A DNA stretch of 42,160 nucleotides from an uncultured Eubacteriales bacterium (GTDB lineage Bacteria; Bacillota; Clostridia; Oscillospirales; Oscillospiraceae), in the NCBI GenBank assembly GCA_902496595.1, contig CABVBV010000006.1, forward strand, positions 1-42,160, read 5' to 3'. The notes beneath the pieces are model-generated. The model worked only from the letters and a program-made list of their open reading frames with translations. It searched no databases and was not told where the DNA came from. Of this stretch, positions 40,402-42,160 are shown one piece after another (within the stretch, counting starts at the first letter, position 1; every line of letters starts with the position of its first letter). The position numbers were made by a program, and so were the translations under genes.

Positions 40402-40421
40402 GTTAAGGCCGGATTAAGAAA
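40402..40421 (-). promoter_or_regulatory. KdpE-like box before the kinase-less kdpD gene
   Basis: GTTAAGGCCGGATTAAG (40402-40418), TTAAG half-sites at 40403 and 40414 with 11-bp pitch, and the 11-mer GGATTAAGAAA (40411-40421). The minus-strand -10 candidate TATAGT lies 27 bases downstream without a good -35, as in activated promoters. Confidence 0.6.
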
Positions 40422-40426
40422 TAGGC

Positions 40427-40465
40427 AAAAAACAAGCCGAATGCCGTTAAAAACAGCATTCGGCT
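40427..40465 (-). terminator. Terminator upstream of the potassium cluster
   Basis: 10-bp arms AGCCGAATGC (40435-40444) and GCATTCGGCT (40456-40465); on the minus strand TGTTTTTTGCC follows. It ends transcription coming from rsmE. Confidence 0.8.
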
Positions 40466-40715
40466 CGAGAAATTTATGATGGGGTCATTATCGGATCGAA
40501 CTATTGACTGACGCTACCTTCAAGTTTTTTGGGGAAGCATTATACGCATGAGACCGTGGTAACATCATTGGCGCAGGGGATCCGCCGCCGCTTCAAAACC
40601 GCCGAGCTCGCGACGCACAGCTACACAGTGAGCTGTGTCTGCGCGAGACGGAATGCCCGGCGGCGGCCTGTCTGGCTGCGCTTGAGGTGGAAACGCCGAC
40701 GAATCGGGATCGCAT
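40466..40715. other. Intergenic region with a long imperfect hairpin
   Basis: No gene supported. Nested complementary blocks form a long stem: CCGCCGCCG (40582-40590) with CGGCGGCGG (40658-40666), CTCGCG (40607-40612) with CGCGAG (40642-40647), and CACAGCT (40616-40622) with AGCTGTG (40631-40637). A 73-residue frame across it is Arg-rich and not protein-like. It may be the structured 3' end of the rsmE transcript or a decayed repeat. Confidence 0.5.
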
Positions 40716-41453
40716 TCACATATTCCCCGTGGCGTACATTATGGCGCTGACGGCGATCACGGGCGCCGTTTCGCAGCGGAGGATGCGCTCTCCCATGGAG
40801 CAGAGCGTCATGCCGCAGACCCTGGCCATCTTGGCCTCCGCCTCCGTGAAGCCGCCCTCCGGGCCGGTCACGACAGAGCCGGTCTTGAAGCTCCCGGCCG
40901 CTTCGATCGCCTCCTTCATGGGAAGCCGGTCATCCCCGGTCTCGTACATGAAGAGCTTCAGCTCGGCCTTTATCGCCATATTCAGCATCTCCACGTAGTT
41001 GTGCTCGTAAGCGACTTCGGGTATCCTGCCCCGCCCGGACTGCTGAGCGGCGGCTTCGGCGATCCGCGAGAAGCGCTCCAGTTTCTTTTCCATGCTCCGC
41101 CCGTCCGGCCTCGCCACGCAGCGCTCGCTGTTGAAGAAGACGATCTTTGAGGCCCCGGCTTCAACGGATTTCTGTATGAGGAAGTCGGCGCGTTCGCCCT
41201 TCGGCAGACCCGCATAGACGGTGAGCTCCACATCGGGCTCGCCCTTGCACGGCACGACCTCCAGCACCTCAGCCTCGGCCTCCTCCGGGCCTGAGCTGAC
41301 GAGCCGGCAGCGGTAGTCCGTTCCCCTCCCGTCGCAGATCACCACGTCTTCGCCGGGCCGCATCCTCAGCACCCTGATATGCTCTGCATCCTGGCCCCTG
41401 ATTATCGCCCGGCCGCCTGCTATATTGCTCCCGGCCATGAAAAACCTTGCCAT
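40716..41453 (-). CDS. rsmE: 16S rRNA m3U1498 methyltransferase
   Basis: 245 residues. A small N-terminal PUA-like domain (HIRVLRMRPGEDVVICDGRG) and a SPOUT methyltransferase domain with AEAAAQQSGRGRIPEV, GPEGGFTEAEA and LGERILR-like SMGERILRCETAPVIAVS, the RsmE signature forming the knot. It methylates U1498 of 16S rRNA. The ATG at 41453 follows GGAGGT; the upstream open frame is not supported. Confidence 0.96.
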   Translation of the reverse strand: MARFFMAGSNIAGGRAIIRGQDAEHIRVLRMRPGEDVVICDGRGTDYRCRLVSSGPEEAEAEVLEVVPCKGEPDVELTVYAGLPKGERADFLIQKSVEAGASKIVFFNSERCVARPDGRSMEKKLERFSRIAEAAAQQSGRGRIPEVAYEHNYVEMLNMAIKAELKLFMYETGDDRLPMKEAIEAAGSFKTGSVVTGPEGGFTEAEAKMARVCGMTLCSMGERILRCETAPVIAVSAIMYATGNM

Positions 41454-41556
41454 GCGCTTACCTCCGCCCGCCTCTTTTTTCTCGATTATCTCACATCCGT
41501 CACGGCTTTTCAAGCACGGCATAATATGTATCAGGAATACAGTGGAGGTATGGCAC

Positions 41557-42024
41557 ATGGATGGGAGCTATAATTCGGCTTTCGACGGCTTTGACGAGGT
41601 ATGGAACCGGGTCTGCGGCAAGGCGGAGGCGGCAGAGCCCGGGCTGGATCAGCTGAGAGGGTTTATAACGGACGAGGCCTGCGCCTCGGCGTATTACGAG
41701 GCGGCGTCGAGGAAGTTTCCCGTGTATTCGCAGAGACTGCGGCAGCTTGCCGCCGAAGAGCGCTGCCACCTGAAACAGCTCCAGGGGGAGCACTTCCTCA
41801 TGACCGGTGAGGTATATCCGCCTCCCGGCTCCTGCCCCCTGCCGAGGGGAGGGCTCTGCGCCCTGCGCTCGGCCTATTGCGACGAGTTACAGGCAGCAAA
41901 CGCCTATCGGGCGGCGGCGGAAGCCGAGAGCGTCCCGGCTCTCCGCGGGCTTTATCTGAAGAACGCCTCGGACGAGGAGCGCCACGCGGGGATACTGAAG
42001 GAGCTCATACTCAGGTCGCTGTAA
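41557..42024 (+). CDS. Ferritin-like di-iron protein (rubrerythrin-type domain)
   Basis: 155 residues forming a four-helix bundle. Two EExxH-type motifs are seen, AAEERCHLKQL and SDEERHAGIL, each preceded by a Glu on its partner helix (FITDEACASAYYEAA and YCDELQAANAYRAAA). This is the di-iron arrangement of rubrerythrin and ferritin-like proteins; no C-terminal rubredoxin domain is present. It may act in peroxide or iron handling. The ATG at 41557 follows GGAGG by eight bases. Confidence 0.85.
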   Translation: MDGSYNSAFDGFDEVWNRVCGKAEAAEPGLDQLRGFITDEACASAYYEAASRKFPVYSQRLRQLAAEERCHLKQLQGEHFLMTGEVYPPPGSCPLPRGGLCALRSAYCDELQAANAYRAAAEAESVPALRGLYLKNASDEERHAGILKELILRSL

Positions 42025-42040
42025 TTTCAAGTTTTTTTAC

Positions 42041-42069
42041 TTGACTTTATTGGAATTATCATTTAATAT
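42041..42069 (+). promoter_or_regulatory. Promoter of the tRNA-Ser gene
   Basis: TTGACT (42041-42046), 17 bases, TAATAT (42064-42069), about 40 bases before the tRNA. The -35 overlaps a small inverted repeat TCAAGT/ACTTGA (42027-42044) that follows the ferritin-like gene. Confidence 0.65.
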
Positions 42070-42110
42070 ATATGGGCGTCAACTGGATAAAGTCAGTTCG
42101 GGCAACGCGT

Positions 42111-42160
42111 GGAGATGTCGCGTAGTTGGTCGAGCGCGCACGATTGGAAATCGTGTAAGG
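42111..42160 (+). tRNA. tRNA-Ser (anticodon GGA), 3' truncated by the window end
   Basis: Acceptor 5' strand GGAGATG, a D arm with TAGTTGGTCGAGCGC, and an anticodon arm with stem CACGA/TCGTG around loop TTGGAAA, giving anticodon GGA. The long variable arm, T arm and 3' acceptor strand lie beyond the window. Confidence 0.92.

Noticed and set aside
26839..40715. Kdp-Ktr block as a mobile island
   Set aside because: Both flanks hold unassigned intergenic DNA, but I see no integrase, transposase, flanking direct repeats or tRNA junction, so transfer is not claimed.
40529..40750. 73-residue frame after the kdp cluster
   Set aside because: Very Arg-rich, crosses a nested hairpin and runs into the convergent rsmE end; no ribosome binding site of note.
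1..42160. CRISPR array, prophage or insertion sequence
   Set aside because: No regularly spaced repeats, transposase or phage structural genes were recognised on either strand.

Overview
The window looks like a chromosomal segment from a GC-rich anaerobic Firmicute, probably class Clostridia near Oscillospiraceae. Pointers are a tryptophan T-box leader, AGGAGG ribosome binding sites, a CD1247-like acidic zinc-ribbon protein, a GerMN lipoprotein, DacF-type carboxypeptidase, an ECF sigma/RsiV-like pair and Ktr/Kdp potassium systems. The taxonomic call is inference. I see no phage, insertion sequence or CRISPR array.

Layout. 1-7040: a truncated aminotransferase, an HD-domain nucleotidase, a tightly coupled four-gene operon (amidohydrolase, PepV-like dipeptidase, cupin, MarR) and a TrpB2-type tryptophan synthase beta subunit behind a Trp T-box. 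7129-10720: an XRE regulator, then a serine-palmitoyltransferase-like alpha-oxoamine synthase overlapping a short-chain reductase, then a FadR-type GntR regulator, with clear promoters and operator-like palindromes. 11030-16036: AI-2E transporter, Dus, ThpR, cyclase-family hydrolase, a second GntR regulator and a ZIP transporter. 16190-18912: SGNH protein, DUF4358-like lipoprotein, ECF sigma factor and RsiV-like anti-sigma, apparently one envelope-stress operon. 19015-24170 (minus strand): ComEA-like protein, response regulator, histidine kinase, GerMN lipoprotein, Xaa-Pro peptidase, EF-P and CD1247-like protein. 24276-26768: DacF-like carboxypeptidase and a rhamnulose-1-phosphate aldolase-like protein.

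The largest coherent block, 27025-40305, is a potassium supercluster read entirely on the minus strand: a kinase-less KdpD-like sensor, a 32-residue membrane peptide, kdpF, kdpA, kdpB, kdpC, a 64-residue membrane protein, ktrB, ktrA, a membrane-anchored binding-domain-like protein, full-length kdpD and kdpE. Intergenic spacers in front of its transcription units share TTAAG-type half-sites with 11-bp pitch and an exact 11-mer (GGATTAAGAAA, three copies), so KdpE probably coordinates both the high-affinity ATPase and the Ktr channel. rsmE, a ferritin-like gene and the start of a tRNA-Ser(GGA) close the window.

The candidates most worth following for new biology are the SPT-like/reductase pair with its tandem AT palindromes, the Kdp-Ktr supercluster with its second, kinase-less KdpD and unassigned membrane proteins, and the SGNH/lipoprotein/ECF/RsiV-like operon with an ECF-type promoter in front of it.
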